24,593 nt of DNA from an uncultured Rubrobacteraceae bacterium (lineage in GTDB: Bacteria; Actinomycetota; Rubrobacteria; Rubrobacterales; Rubrobacteraceae), in the NCBI GenBank assembly GCA_902806105.1, contig CADCVI010000193.1:1-24593 (forward strand). The letters run 5' to 3'. The notes beneath the pieces are model-generated. The model saw only the letters and a list, made by a program, of their open reading frames with translations, made no database searches and was not told the DNA's origin. A program made the position numbers and the translations under genes. Below are positions 1 through 7,571 of the stretch, piece after piece (the stretch's first letter is position 1; every line of letters starts with the position of its first letter).

Positions 1-62
1 CAATTGCCCTAACGATCTAGGACAATTGAAAATGACATAGTGTCATAGGACAATAGGATGGT
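1..62 (+). promoter_or_regulatory. Promoter and operator region of the gntR-family gene
   Basis: Seen: an inverted repeat CAATTGCCCTA (1-11) and TAGGACAATTG (18-28), 10 of 11 bp matched around a 6-bp spacer. A third copy of the half-site, TAGGACAATAG, lies at 46-56 in direct orientation. A separate perfect palindrome ATGACA-TAG-TGTCAT lies at 32-46. A plausible promoter is TTGAAA (26-31), a 17-bp spacer and GACAAT (49-54), so the palindrome fills the spacer. Transcription would then begin near 61, almost at the ATG at 63, giving a leaderless or nearly leaderless message. Inference: this is an autoregulatory operator for the adjacent GntR protein. The left part could also serve a divergent gene outside the window. 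Confidence 0.6.
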
Positions 63-1025
63 ATGGATTTACGAGTAGATTCGCGGAGCCACGTGCCGGT
101 GCACGTGCAGCTTCAGGAGCAGTTGAAGCATTTGATCCTCACGGGCGACCTCGCCGTGGGGAGCCGGTTGCCGAGCATCAGGATGCTGGCGGGGTATTTG
201 AGGATCAATCGGAACACGGTCGCGCGGGTGGTCGCCGAGCTGGAGCGCGAGGGCTTTCTGGAGACGCGCCGCGGGAGCGGGACGTACGTCCTTGCGCCCC
301 CGGTCGACGCGGAGGGGATGGAGCGCCAGCGGTTTCTGGAGCGGATCATGCGTCAGGCGGCCGAGGCGGGGGTGCCGGTCGAGGAGCTTGGTTACGCGCT
401 CCTGGCGAGGGCGGGGGCTCCGGTACCGGGCCAGACGCCCGTGCTCTTTGTCGAGTGCAACGCGCCCGAGTTGGAGCAGTACGCCGCCGAGCTTGAGGAG
501 CTGCTCCCCGTGAGGGTCGAGGCGGTCCTCGTGGAGGATCTACCGGAGCGGCTCGCGCGGGAGGACGGAGATCCCCTCCCCTGGAAGCTCGCGGTGACGA
601 CCTTCTACCACGTCCACGAGGTGGAGGAGATCGTGGAGCGGCACGGGATCGAGACGGTCGCGCTGCTGGCGGAGGCGACCCTGGACGGCATCACCAGGCT
701 CGCGGAGCTTCCGGCCGGGACGAGGGTCGGCGTGCTCGGCAACTCCCGCACCTGCTCGGACAACCTCCTAAGCTCGCTCGTGGGGGCCGGCATGGACCAC
801 CTCGACCTTTTCCAGATCTACGAGGACGTCGGCAAGGAGATCGGGGAGGAGCTTAAGGAGACCGAGGTCGTCGTGTGCAGCAGCCCGATGGCTCGCCGTC
901 TCTCCACCCTGGGCCTTCTGGAGGGGACCGAGGTCATCCTCCAGGACCGCACCCTCGACAAGGGCGGCATCGAGATGCTCGGACGCATGCTCCGGGGTGT
1001 TCCGCGCACGACGACTGGCGAGTAG
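63..1025 (+). CDS. GntR-family transcriptional regulator with uncharacterised C-terminal sensor domain
   Basis: A 320-residue predicted DNA-binding regulator. Residues 10-78 are a classical GntR winged helix-turn-helix: the stretch SRLPSIRMLA (34-43), then NRNTVARVVAELEREGFLETR (49-69), then the wing GSGTYV. A helical linker with acidic and Arg-rich character (about 84-117) leads to a C-terminal alpha/beta half (about 125-310) that I do not recognise as FCD, UTRA or an aminotransferase-like MocR domain. Alternating hydrophobic strands (VLFVE, KLAVTTFYHVHEV, TRVGVLGN, TEVVVCSS) suggest a Rossmann-like or periplasmic-binding-like ligand pocket, which is inference. FYHVHE carries two close histidines. 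The ATG at 63 is favoured because the promoter elements sit directly upstream. An AGGA at 55-58 is only 4 bases away, so SD use is doubtful. It is convergent with pth, 27 bases apart. Ligand and regulon are unknown. Confidence 0.85.
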   Translation: MDLRVDSRSHVPVHVQLQEQLKHLILTGDLAVGSRLPSIRMLAGYLRINRNTVARVVAELEREGFLETRRGSGTYVLAPPVDAEGMERQRFLERIMRQAAEAGVPVEELGYALLARAGAPVPGQTPVLFVECNAPELEQYAAELEELLPVRVEAVLVEDLPERLAREDGDPLPWKLAVTTFYHVHEVEEIVERHGIETVALLAEATLDGITRLAELPAGTRVGVLGNSRTCSDNLLSSLVGAGMDHLDLFQIYEDVGKEIGEELKETEVVVCSSPMARRLSTLGLLEGTEVILQDRTLDKGGIEMLGRMLRGVPRTTTGE

Positions 1026-1052
1026 GTCGGTACGGGCGGACGAAGGGGGTCG

Positions 1053-1748
1053 TCAGGTCCGCGTGTTGAAGAAGTTCATCGCGGCCTCGGGGCCTTTCTC
1101 GATCACGGCCTCGACCGCGTCGGCCGCCAGGGGAACGGCGTCTTTCACCGCCGAGTCCATCCGCCCGAGTACGTAATCGACCGGCGCCACCCCGACCGGG
1201 GGACGCCCGATACCGACGCGCACCCGCACGAAGTCCTTGCCGAGGTGCTGAAAGATGGAGCGAAGCCCGTTGTGACCGCCGTGACCGCCGCCGACCTTGA
1301 CGCGGACGTCACCGGCGGGCAGGTCGAGATCGTCGTGGACCACGATAAGCTGGTCCAGCCCATATCCCGAGAGCGCTGCGCCCGAGTTGTTCATGTACGT
1401 CGTGGGCTTTAACAGGGTCGCGTTGGCCGAGCCCACGCTGACCGGGGCGGCTTCGGCCTTTTTCTTCGTGCGCCAGTCGCCGCCGTAGCGGCTCGCAAGC
1501 TCGTCGGCCACGAGGAACCCGACGTTGTGGCGGGTGCGCGCGTAGGAGCGTCCCGGGTTGCCGAGCCCCACGACGGCGGGGGCCCTGATGGCCCCCGCCT
1601 CGCCGCTACCCTCGGGCTCTACCGGAAGTTCCTCGGCAGCCTCCGTGCCCCCCCTACCAAAGAGGGAGGACAGCTTAAGCCTGGAGATTCTGTCCTGCGG
1701 GGCCCTCTCCGTCCTCGGGAGAAACCTCCTCGGTCCCCTCTTCGGCAT
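1053..1748 (-). CDS. pth: Peptidyl-tRNA hydrolase
   Basis: Cleaves the ester of peptidyl-tRNAs released by stalled ribosomes and so recycles tRNA in the cytoplasm. Family residues are all visible: GLGNPG (Asn64), the catalytic His in RHNVG (His74), YMNNSG (120-121), VHDDLDLP (Asp139-140) and GGHNGLRS (Asn160), using numbering from the ATG at 1748. The core from about residue 57 matches the usual length of about 190 residues. Ahead of it is an unusual extension of about 55 residues rich in Arg then Glu. With the ATG at 1748 (GAGGAGG upstream) the gene overlaps the end of ctc by 74 bases. No ATG, GTG or TTG occurs between the ctc stop and a GTG immediately at the VGLGNPG motif, so the true start is uncertain. 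It is last in the tRNA-Gln-glmU-prs-ctc-pth operon. Confidence 0.93.
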   Translation of the reverse strand: MPKRGPRRFLPRTERAPQDRISRLKLSSLFGRGGTEAAEELPVEPEGSGEAGAIRAPAVVGLGNPGRSYARTRHNVGFLVADELASRYGGDWRTKKKAEAAPVSVGSANATLLKPTTYMNNSGAALSGYGLDQLIVVHDDLDLPAGDVRVKVGGGHGGHNGLRSIFQHLGKDFVRVRVGIGRPPVGVAPVDYVLGRMDSAVKDAVPLAADAVEAVIEKGPEAAMNFFNTRT

Positions 1749-2385
1749 CCGGCTCCACCTCCTCGGCGTCCTCCTCGTCGCTCGGCTCCTCGACGATGCC
1801 GGCGGCCTCCAGCTCCTCGTCCGTAACCTCGGTCGGCGTCGTGACCGTGGCCGCGACCTCCTCGGGGTCCGAGACGAGCGTGACGCCCTCGGGGAGGCGG
1901 ATGTCGCCGAGGGTAACGTTCTCGCCGATGGCGAGGCCCGAGACGTCGACCTCGAGCTCCTGCGGGATGTCGCCCGGCAGCGTCTCGACCTCGACCTCGT
2001 AGGCCTCCTGCTGCAAGACGCCGCCCTCGTCCACGCCCGGCGAGTCGCCCACGACGGCAACGGGGACGGTCACGGTGATCCTCTCGCGCATGTTCACCGG
2101 CGCGAAGTCGACGTGCAAGAGTCGCCCCGTCACCGGGTTGCGGTGCACGTCGACCACGCGGGCCGTGGCGTTGGAGCCGTCGCCGATGCTCATGTCGTAG
2201 AGCGCGTTGTCGCCAACGTGCTGGAGCGTGTAGTCCACGATCTTCTCGGGGACCGCCAGAACGGAGCTCTTGCGGTCCTCGCCGTACAGGACCGCCGGGA
2301 CCATGCCCTGGACCCTCAGACGCCGCGCGTCGTTCTTGCCCCTGCCCTCGCGCGTCCTCGCGTCGAGGTTTACGTTGTCTGCCAT
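1675..2385 (-). CDS. rplY: Large-subunit ribosomal protein bL25, Ctc/TL5 long form
   Basis: Binds 5S rRNA in the large ribosomal subunit. In Bacillus the long form is the general stress protein Ctc. The 236 residues contain the N-terminal 5S-binding domain (about 1-95, beginning with LDARTREGRGKNDARRLR and the LYG segment) and the second TL5-type beta domain (about 96-185, with VDFAPVNMRERITVTVPV and VDVSGLAIGENVTL). A strongly acidic, low-complexity tail of about 50 residues follows. The start ATG has AGGAG 7 bases upstream. It lies 20 bases after prs and its tail overlaps the likely start of pth. The position between prs and pth is the usual Gram-positive arrangement. Confidence 0.95.
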   Translation of the reverse strand: MADNVNLDARTREGRGKNDARRLRVQGMVPAVLYGEDRKSSVLAVPEKIVDYTLQHVGDNALYDMSIGDGSNATARVVDVHRNPVTGRLLHVDFAPVNMRERITVTVPVAVVGDSPGVDEGGVLQQEAYEVEVETLPGDIPQELEVDVSGLAIGENVTLGDIRLPEGVTLVSDPEEVAATVTTPTEVTDEELEAAGIVEEPSDEEDAEEVEPDAEEGTEEVSPEDGEGPAGQNLQA

Positions 2386-2405
2386 CTCGTTTCTCCTAAA
2401 ACTGT

Positions 2406-3398
2406 CTAGAAAAGCTGGTTCTCGCCCATAAAGACCCCGCTGACCGAATCATCCGAGAAGACGTTGCGGATGGTGCTAGCGAGGATCGGGGCTATCGTCA
2501 AGACCTGTATCTTATCCTGTGGCTTGCCAGGCTTCAAAGGCAGCGTGTCCGTGACGACGACTTCCTTCAGGTTGGAGGCCTGGATCCTATCGTACGCGGG
2601 TCCCGAGAAGACGGGGTGCGTCGCGCACGCATACGCCTCCGTCGCCCCGTCTTCGAGCAGCCGCTCCGCCGCGTTGACGAGGGTGCCCGCGGTGTCGATC
2701 AGGTCGTCCACGAGGATTATGCGCTTGCCCTTGACGTCGCCGATAACGTGCGTCACCTCGGACTCGCCCGGCTGGTTGCGTATCTTGTTGACGATCGCCC
2801 ACGGCAGCCCGAGCCTGTCGGCCAGGCGCTTCGCGACCTTGACCTCTCCGGTGTCCGGGGCGACGACCACCGCGTCGTCGACATCCTTGAAGCCCTGCCC
2901 GATAAAGTGGTCGACGAAGGCGTGCATGGCGGTGAGGTGGTCGACCGGGAAGGAGAAGAAGCCCTCGATCTGGCCGACGTGCAGGTCCATCGTCATCACG
3001 CGGTTAGCGCCCGCTACCTGGATCATGTTCGCGACGAGCCTCGCCGTTATGGGCTCACGCGGCTTGGTCTTGCGGTCCTGACGCGAATAGGCGAACCAGG
3101 GGATGACCGCGACGATGCTCTCGGCCGACGCCCTCTTGGCGGCGTCGATCATGGTCAGAAGCTGCATGAGGTGCCTGTTCACCGGCTCGGCCAGCGACTG
3201 CACGATAAACACGTCGGCGCCGCGGATGCTCTCCTTGTAACGCGCGTAGACCTCGCCGCCGGAGAACTGCCTCAGCTCGACCTCGCCCATCGGCACTTCG
3301 AGGCGCTCGGCGATCCTCTCCGCGAGCTCCGGGTAGCCCCACCCCGAGAACAGGACCAGTCGTTTCTCCGCCGACATCTCCAGGTGGTCGTTCTGCAT
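2406..3398 (-). CDS. prs: Ribose-phosphate pyrophosphokinase (PRPP synthetase)
   Basis: Makes 5-phosphoribosyl-1-pyrophosphate from ribose-5-phosphate and ATP, feeding purine, pyrimidine, histidine, tryptophan and NAD synthesis. The 330 residues match class I enzymes. Visible motifs are FSGGEVYARYKESIRG near the N-terminus, the flexible-loop arginine segment YSRQDRKTKPREPITARL, the divalent-metal and ATP segment TMDLHVGQIEGFF, APDTGEVKVAKRLADRLG, and the PRPP loop ILVDDLIDTAGT. The start is best placed at the ATG at 3398, which shares one base with the glmU stop (TGATG), a coupling junction. An in-frame GTG one codon upstream is possible. It is followed 20 bases later by ctc. Supplying PRPP next to glmU and translation genes is conserved in Gram-positive bacteria. 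Confidence 0.97.
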   Translation of the reverse strand: MQNDHLEMSAEKRLVLFSGWGYPELAERIAERLEVPMGEVELRQFSGGEVYARYKESIRGADVFIVQSLAEPVNRHLMQLLTMIDAAKRASAESIVAVIPWFAYSRQDRKTKPREPITARLVANMIQVAGANRVMTMDLHVGQIEGFFSFPVDHLTAMHAFVDHFIGQGFKDVDDAVVVAPDTGEVKVAKRLADRLGLPWAIVNKIRNQPGESEVTHVIGDVKGKRIILVDDLIDTAGTLVNAAERLLEDGATEAYACATHPVFSGPAYDRIQASNLKEVVVTDTLPLKPGKPQDKIQVLTIAPILASTIRNVFSDDSVSGVFMGENQLF

Positions 3399-4825
3399 CA
3401 CGCGCGCTTACCCTCCGTCTCGGTCCCGACGACTCGTCCGTTGCCCTCGCCTGTGTGTTCTTTTACCCGATTGGGGGCGTTGCGTATCGCGCGCGCCGGC
3501 ATCCCGACGGCGAGTTTGCCCGGCGGGATGTCCTTGTTGACCACGCTACCAGCCCCGAGGTAGGCACCCTCGCCGATCCTGACCGGCGCGATCAGGCTGG
3601 TGTTGACCCCCGTGAAGGCGCGGTCCCCGATCTCTGTGCGGTTCTTGTTCTTCCCGTCGTAGTTCGCCGTGATCGTGCCGGCCCCGAGGTTCGCCCCCTC
3701 GCCTATCGTCGTGTCGCCCACGTACGAGAGATGCGGCACCTTGCTCCCGGCCCCGACCGAGGTGTTCTTGACCTCGCAGAACGCCCCGACCTTGGAGCTC
3801 GACTCGAGGCGCGTCCCCGGCCGGAGGTAAGAGTAGGGGCCGACGGTGGCCTCGGGACCTACCTCGGCGCCCCGGCCCACCGAGTGCTCGACGAGCGCGC
3901 CATCCTCCACGACCGTGTCGAGCAGGTCGGAGGACGGGCCGATCACGCAGTCCGAGCCTATCTTCGTCGCGCCGCGCAGGAACGTCCCCGGCAGGATAAC
4001 CGTGTCCCGTCCGATCTCGACCGTCGCCTCGATGTGCGTCGAGACCGGGTCGCGGACCGTCACCCCGGCGCGCATGTGCGCGTCCAGGATCTTGCGGCGC
4101 ACGATCTCCTCGGCGAGCGCGAGCTGCGCCCGGTCGTTGACGAGGTTCGCCTCCTCGCGGTTCTTGAGGAGGTACGTGACGGCCCGGCTCTCCCGCCCGA
4201 TAATCTCCAGGGCGTCGGTCAGGTAGACCTCGCCCTGATCGTTCTCCGTATCCACGAGCCCCATGGCCCGCCTGATGTCCCTGAGCTCGAACGCGTACAG
4301 CCCGAGGTTGACGAGCCGGACGTTCTTTTCGGCCTCCGTCGCGTCCCGCTCCTCCACGATCCGGACGACGCCCGCGTCCTCCATCACGCGCCCGAGCCCC
4401 GTCGCGTCGTCGAGCTCAGCCACGAGCACGGTCGCCCCGACCCCGGCCTCGCGGTGGCGCTTCAAGAGGTCGGCCAGCGTCGCGTCGGAGATCAGGGGAC
4501 CGTCCCCGTTGACGACGAGCAGGGTGCCCTCTTCTTCTTCCAGCGCCTCCAGCACGACGCGCACGGCGTCGCCGGTCCCGTTCTGCTGCTTCTGGAGGAC
4601 GGGCTGGACCCCGTTGGGCAGCACCGCCTCGACCTCCCCGGCCTGGTGGCCCACGACGACCATCGTCCTGTCGGGACCCAACGGCTTCAGGGCGGCGATA
4701 GCGTAGTTCACCATCGGCACGCCACAGATGGTGTGCAAGACCTTCGCCCGGTTGGATTTCATCCGGGTACCCTTACCGGCCGCCAGAACGGCGGCGAAGA
4801 TCGGCCCTCTTCCTCGCTCGGACAT
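3398..4825 (-). CDS. glmU: Bifunctional GlmU: N-acetylglucosamine-1-phosphate uridyltransferase and glucosamine-1-phosphate acetyltransferase
   Basis: Produces UDP-N-acetylglucosamine, the entry metabolite for peptidoglycan. At 475 residues it has the full bifunctional length. The N-terminal pyrophosphorylase half shows LAAGKGTRMKS (about 15-25), the AKVLHTICGVPMV segment, QQNGTGDAVR and VVNGDGPLI. The C-terminal half (about 250-450) is a left-handed beta-helix of hexapeptide repeats, with GPYSYLRPGT, the acetyltransferase segment SYVGDTTIGEGANLGAGTI and NYDGKNK. The ATG start has AGGAG directly upstream. It begins 54 bases after the 3' end of tRNA-Gln, so both are probably made from the promoter near 4990, and its stop overlaps prs. 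Confidence 0.97.
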   Translation of the reverse strand: MSERGRGPIFAAVLAAGKGTRMKSNRAKVLHTICGVPMVNYAIAALKPLGPDRTMVVVGHQAGEVEAVLPNGVQPVLQKQQNGTGDAVRVVLEALEEEEGTLLVVNGDGPLISDATLADLLKRHREAGVGATVLVAELDDATGLGRVMEDAGVVRIVEERDATEAEKNVRLVNLGLYAFELRDIRRAMGLVDTENDQGEVYLTDALEIIGRESRAVTYLLKNREEANLVNDRAQLALAEEIVRRKILDAHMRAGVTVRDPVSTHIEATVEIGRDTVILPGTFLRGATKIGSDCVIGPSSDLLDTVVEDGALVEHSVGRGAEVGPEATVGPYSYLRPGTRLESSSKVGAFCEVKNTSVGAGSKVPHLSYVGDTTIGEGANLGAGTITANYDGKNKNRTEIGDRAFTGVNTSLIAPVRIGEGAYLGAGSVVNKDIPPGKLAVGMPARAIRNAPNRVKEHTGEGNGRVVGTETEGKRA

Positions 4826-4879
4826 AAGCTCCTACTCGGTTGGATTGCGGGTCCGGGACGACCTCCGTACACCTCCCGG

Positions 4880-4950
4880 CTGGGGCGGCAGGATTCGAAC
4901 CTGCGATCCCGGGACCAAAACCCGGTGCCTTGCCACTTGGCCACGCCCCA
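4880..4950 (-). tRNA. tRNA-Gln (anticodon TTG)
   Basis: Read on the minus strand, the 71-nt sequence folds as a full cloverleaf. The acceptor stem is TGGGGCG with CGCCCCA plus discriminator G. The D arm is GCC with GGC. The anticodon arm has stem CCGGG/CCCGG and loop TTTTGGT, giving TTG for the CAA codon. The T arm has stem GCAGG/CCTGC around TTCGAAT. CCA is not encoded, so it must be added after transcription. It sits first in the glmU-prs-ctc-pth operon. Confidence 0.96.
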
Positions 4951-4985
4951 AAGCGGACACCGAACTACTCGCCCGCGACGGCGCG

Positions 4986-5015
4986 ATTATACCGGAGCAC
5001 CCTTGCCTTCGTCAG
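4986..5015 (-). promoter_or_regulatory. Promoter of the tRNA-Gln-glmU-prs-ctc-pth operon
   Basis: On the minus strand an exact TATAAT occupies 4991-4986, with CTGACG (4 of 6 to TTGACA) at 5015-5010, an 18-bp spacer. The predicted start near 4979 gives a leader of about 29 bases before tRNA-Gln. The exact AT-rich hexamer stands out strongly in this GC-rich DNA. Confidence 0.7.
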
Positions 5016-5054
5016 TCCCGAAGCCTCCGCAATCCGCTCGATCTCGAATCCCCC

Positions 5055-5083
5055 TTGGTATCCGGCGGCGGTCTCCGTAGACT
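5055..5083 (+). promoter_or_regulatory. Possible promoter of the YdeI-like gene
   Basis: TTGGTA (5055-5060) and TAGACT (5078-5083) are 17 bp apart, each 4 of 6 to consensus. The predicted start near 5090 would give a leader of about 50 bases. This is a weak match, offered because the gene stands alone on its strand and needs its own promoter. Confidence 0.3.
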
Positions 5084-5141
5084 TGCCGCGTATACGAGGA
5101 TCGCGCCCGCCGGGGCACACCGCTCGACGAAAGGATGCGCC

Positions 5142-5723
5142 TTGAACACCCGTCAGGACCTCCCGATCCTCCCGTTCGACTCCCGCGCCTCCTGGGAGGC
5201 GTGGCTCGAAGAACACCACGAGACCTCCAGCGGCCTCTGGCTCCAGATTGCGAAGAAGGGCTCGGGCATAGAGACGATCTCGTACGCCGAAGCCCTGGAC
5301 GCCGCCCTGTGCCACGGCTGGATCGACGGCCAGAAGGGCACCTTCGACGAAAAAAACTGGCTGCAACGGTTCACGCCGCGAAGACCGAGGAGCAAGTGGT
5401 CGAAGATCAACCGGGAGAAGGCCACGAAGCTGATCGAGGCCGGGCGAATGAGACCGGCCGGCCTGCGGGAGATCGAGCGAGCCCAGGCCGACGGCAGGTG
5501 GGACGCCGCCTACGAGCCACAAAGCAAGGCGACGGTCCCCGAAGACCTGCGGCACGCGCTCGAAGGGAACGAGGCTGCCAAGGAGTTCTTCGCCACGCTC
5601 GACAGCGCGAACAGGTACGCGATCCTCTACAGGATCCAGGACGCTAAAAAGCCCGAGACCAGGGCCCGGCGCATCGAGAAGTTCGTGACGATGCTGGCCG
5701 AAGGGAAGAAGCTCCACCCCTGA
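5142..5723 (+). CDS. YdeI/OmpD-associated (OmdA) family protein
   Basis: A 193-residue cytoplasmic protein whose pattern matches the YdeI/OmpD-associated family. It has an N-terminal SRASWEAWLEEHH segment, then SSGLWLQIAKKGSG, then the family hallmark SYAEALDAALCHGWIDGQK with the following FTPRRPRSKWSKINREKA. A C-terminal helical part contains LDSANRYAILYRIQDAKKPETRARRIEKFV and ends in a lysine-rich tail. Members have been linked to stress or antimicrobial-peptide resistance, but the molecular activity is not established. The start is TTG at 5142, set by AAGGA at 5131-5135 six bases upstream. An ATG at 5135 is in another frame. It is alone on the plus strand between ispE and the tRNA-Gln operon and converges on ispE, so it looks like a later insertion into a conserved block. 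Confidence 0.88.
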   Translation: MNTRQDLPILPFDSRASWEAWLEEHHETSSGLWLQIAKKGSGIETISYAEALDAALCHGWIDGQKGTFDEKNWLQRFTPRRPRSKWSKINREKATKLIEAGRMRPAGLREIERAQADGRWDAAYEPQSKATVPEDLRHALEGNEAAKEFFATLDSANRYAILYRIQDAKKPETRARRIEKFVTMLAEGKKLHP

Positions 5724-5824
5724 TCTCCTGCCCGCCGAGCACCTCGCAAACAAATACAAGGACGCCCCCCGTCCGAAGACCCAACTGAAGGACCAGCACA
5801 CGCGACCCGCAAGCGTCCTCCTAA

Positions 5825-5857
5825 GGAAGCGCCCCGGAGCTGCTTCGGGGCGCTTCC
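5825..5857. terminator. Strong hairpin between convergent ydeI-like gene and ispE
   Basis: A perfect 12-bp GC-rich stem, GGAAGCGCCCCG (5825-5836) with CGGGGCGCTTCC (5846-5857), around a 9-base loop. It abuts the ispE stop (5858-5860) and lies 101 bases after the YdeI-like stop. There is no T-run on either side, so it is a U-less or bidirectional terminator candidate. It would separate the tatD-ksgA-ispE unit from the downstream tRNA-Gln operon. Confidence 0.7.
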
Positions 5858-6742
5858 CTACAGGACCTCCACCCCGCGGGGCACCGGCCTGCAGGTCCGC
5901 GCGAAGGGCGCGCCGGTCCTTCCTTCCGCCGCACGGGCGGCCTCCTCGGAGCCAAAGAGGCCATACACCGCCGTGCCGCTGCCGCTCATCAAGGCCCCGA
6001 TAGCCCCGGCCCTCACCAGAGCCTCCCTCAGTACCGCCACCTCCGGCACGAGAACCTCCGTTACGGGGGCGAGGTCGTTGTCCAGGGAGCGGGCAAGCGC
6101 CCCGACGTCGCCCGTGCGCAGGGCTTCCAGGGCCGATGCGACGGAGGGACGCGGTTCGCCCGGCCGCGCGTCGTACGCCTTGTAGATCCGGGCCGTCTCT
6201 GCCCCGTGATCCGGCTTGGCTATAACGAGGTGATGGTCCGGCGGCGCGGGCAGGTGGGTGAGGATCTCCCCCACCCCCTCCCCGAGCGCCGTCCCGCCAC
6301 GGATGCAGAACGGAACGTCGGCCCCGATCCGCACCCCTATCTCCCGCAGCTCCGCTTCGCCCAGGCCCAGCCCGAAGAGGCGGTTCAGTCCCACGAGGGT
6401 CGCCGCCGCGTCCGCCGAGCCCCCGCCGAGCCCGGCCCCCGCCGGCACGGCCTTGCCCAGCCGGATGCGCACCGGCAGTTTCTCGCCGGTCGCCTCCTCG
6501 AGCAGCTTCCAGGCTCGGCAGACCGTGTTCTTGTCGCTCGGCCCGATGGACGTCCCCTCCGGCTCCACGAGGAGCTCGAACCCTCCGTCGGCGCGCGAGA
6601 GCTCCAGCTCGTCGTGCAAGGAGACGCTCTGCATGACCGTCGAGATCTCGTGGTACCCGTCCGCCCTGACGCCCCGCACCTCCAGGGCGTAGTTGACCTT
6701 CGCGAACGCCCTGAGCCGCAGCGTTGCCGATCCTCCCGTCAT
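5858..6742 (-). CDS. ispE: 4-diphosphocytidyl-2-C-methyl-D-erythritol kinase
   Basis: GHMP-family kinase of the non-mevalonate (MEP) isoprenoid pathway, phosphorylating CDP-methylerythritol at the 2-hydroxyl. The 294 residues show the substrate Lys in [10 protein letters not shown] near the N-terminus, [11 protein letters not shown], the glycine-rich ATP loop [15 protein letters not shown], the catalytic Asp region [17 protein letters not shown], and the C-terminal GHMP motif [14 protein letters not shown]. The ATG at 6742 overlaps the ksgA stop by four bases (ATGA), which fixes the start and implies translational coupling. It is the last gene of tatD-ksgA-ispE and ends at the hairpin at 5825-5857. 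Confidence 0.96.
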   Translation of the reverse strand: MTGGSATLRLRAFAKVNYALEVRGVRADGYHEISTVMQSVSLHDELELSRADGGFELLVEPEGTSIGPSDKNTVCRAWKLLEEATGEKLPVRIRLGKAVPAGAGLGGGSADAAATLVGLNRLFGLGLGEAELREIGVRIGADVPFCIRGGTALGEGVGEILTHLPAPPDHHLVIAKPDHGAETARIYKAYDARPGEPRPSVASALEALRTGDVGALARSLDNDLAPVTEVLVPEVAVLREALVRAGAIGALMSGSGTAVYGLFGSEEAARAAEGRTGAPFARTCRPVPRGVEVL

Positions 6743-7563
6743 CGTATCGCCCACGACAACCCCCGGTACAGCTCCACGAAGTCCCCCGGCTCGAGCTCCT
6801 CCGCCCGCGCGTCCGGCCCGTGCCCGAGGGAGGTCAACACCCCCGGCGCCCCGCCCCGCGCGGCCTCCGGCAGGTTGTTGACGAGACGCTTGCGCCGGCT
6901 CCGGAAGGCCCCGACCACGAGCTCCTTGACCCCCGCGTACTCCCCGGGCTTCAGGAGGCTGGTCTCCGTGCGCTCCATCGCGACGACGGCGGACCACACG
7001 TTCGGCGGCGGGTCGAAGACGTGCGGCGAGACCTTGTGCGCCACGCGCACCCCCGCGAGAAGCTGAACCAGCACCGCGTAGGCCCCGTAGTCCTTCGTCG
7101 ACGGGCGCGCAGCCATCCTGCGCGCGACCTCCAGCTGCACCATGAAGCGAAGGACCCGAAGGTAGGTCGCGTCCTCCAGGAGCCTCAGGATCAGGGGCGA
7201 GGCGACGTTGTACGGGAGGTTCGCGACCATCTTGTTCGGCCGGGGCGTGAGGGAGGCGTAGTCGAAGGCGAGGGCGTCGCCCTCGTGTACCACGACGTTC
7301 GTGTGCCCCCCGAGGGCGCCCCTCAGGGAAGGCAGGACGTCCCGGTCGAGCTCCACGGCGTGTACGAGCCCCGCCCTCCCGGCCAGAACGGAGGTAAGGG
7401 CGCCGCGACCCGGTCCTATCTCGAGCACGACGTCGTCGGTGCTCACCCCCTCGGCGACTATGCGCGCAGTGTTCGGGTCCTTGAGGAAGTGTTGGCCGAG
7501 GCGCTTCTTCGGGAGGAAGCTGCCATCGCTCCTCCTCCGGGGACCGGGGACGGGTGGTTCCAA
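6739..7563 (-). CDS. rsmA: 16S rRNA (adenine1518-N6/adenine1519-N6)-dimethyltransferase
   Basis: Dimethylates two adjacent adenines in the 3' helix of 16S rRNA late in small-subunit assembly; also called KsgA. About 274 residues with the family landmarks [13 protein letters not shown] near residue 22, SAM motif [32 protein letters not shown], the [15 protein letters not shown] motif IV, and a C-terminal [12 protein letters not shown]. The start is uncertain. The only ordinary in-frame candidate after the tatD stop is TTG at 7563, eight bases beyond that stop and without a good SD. A strong GGAGGAGGAG at 7542-7533 precedes an ATG that is out of frame. It overlaps ispE downstream. Confidence 0.94.
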   Translation of the reverse strand: MEPPVPGPRRRSDGSFLPKKRLGQHFLKDPNTARIVAEGVSTDDVVLEIGPGRGALTSVLAGRAGLVHAVELDRDVLPSLRGALGGHTNVVVHEGDALAFDYASLTPRPNKMVANLPYNVASPLILRLLEDATYLRVLRFMVQLEVARRMAARPSTKDYGAYAVLVQLLAGVRVAHKVSPHVFDPPPNVWSAVVAMERTETSLLKPGEYAGVKELVVGAFRSRRKRLVNNLPEAARGGAPGVLTSLGHGPDARAEELEPGDFVELYRGLSWAIR

Positions 7564-7571
7564 GGAGGGGG

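Noticed and set aside
1297..2409. Plus-strand frames opposite pth and ctc
   Set aside because: Opposite genes with clear motifs, no SD, repetitive Leu/Val/Asp composition.
3455..5080. Long plus-strand frame antisense to glmU and tRNA-Gln
   Set aside because: It runs through a tRNA gene and opposite an unmistakable GlmU. Composition is rich in Arg, Asp, His and Val, as expected of a shadow.
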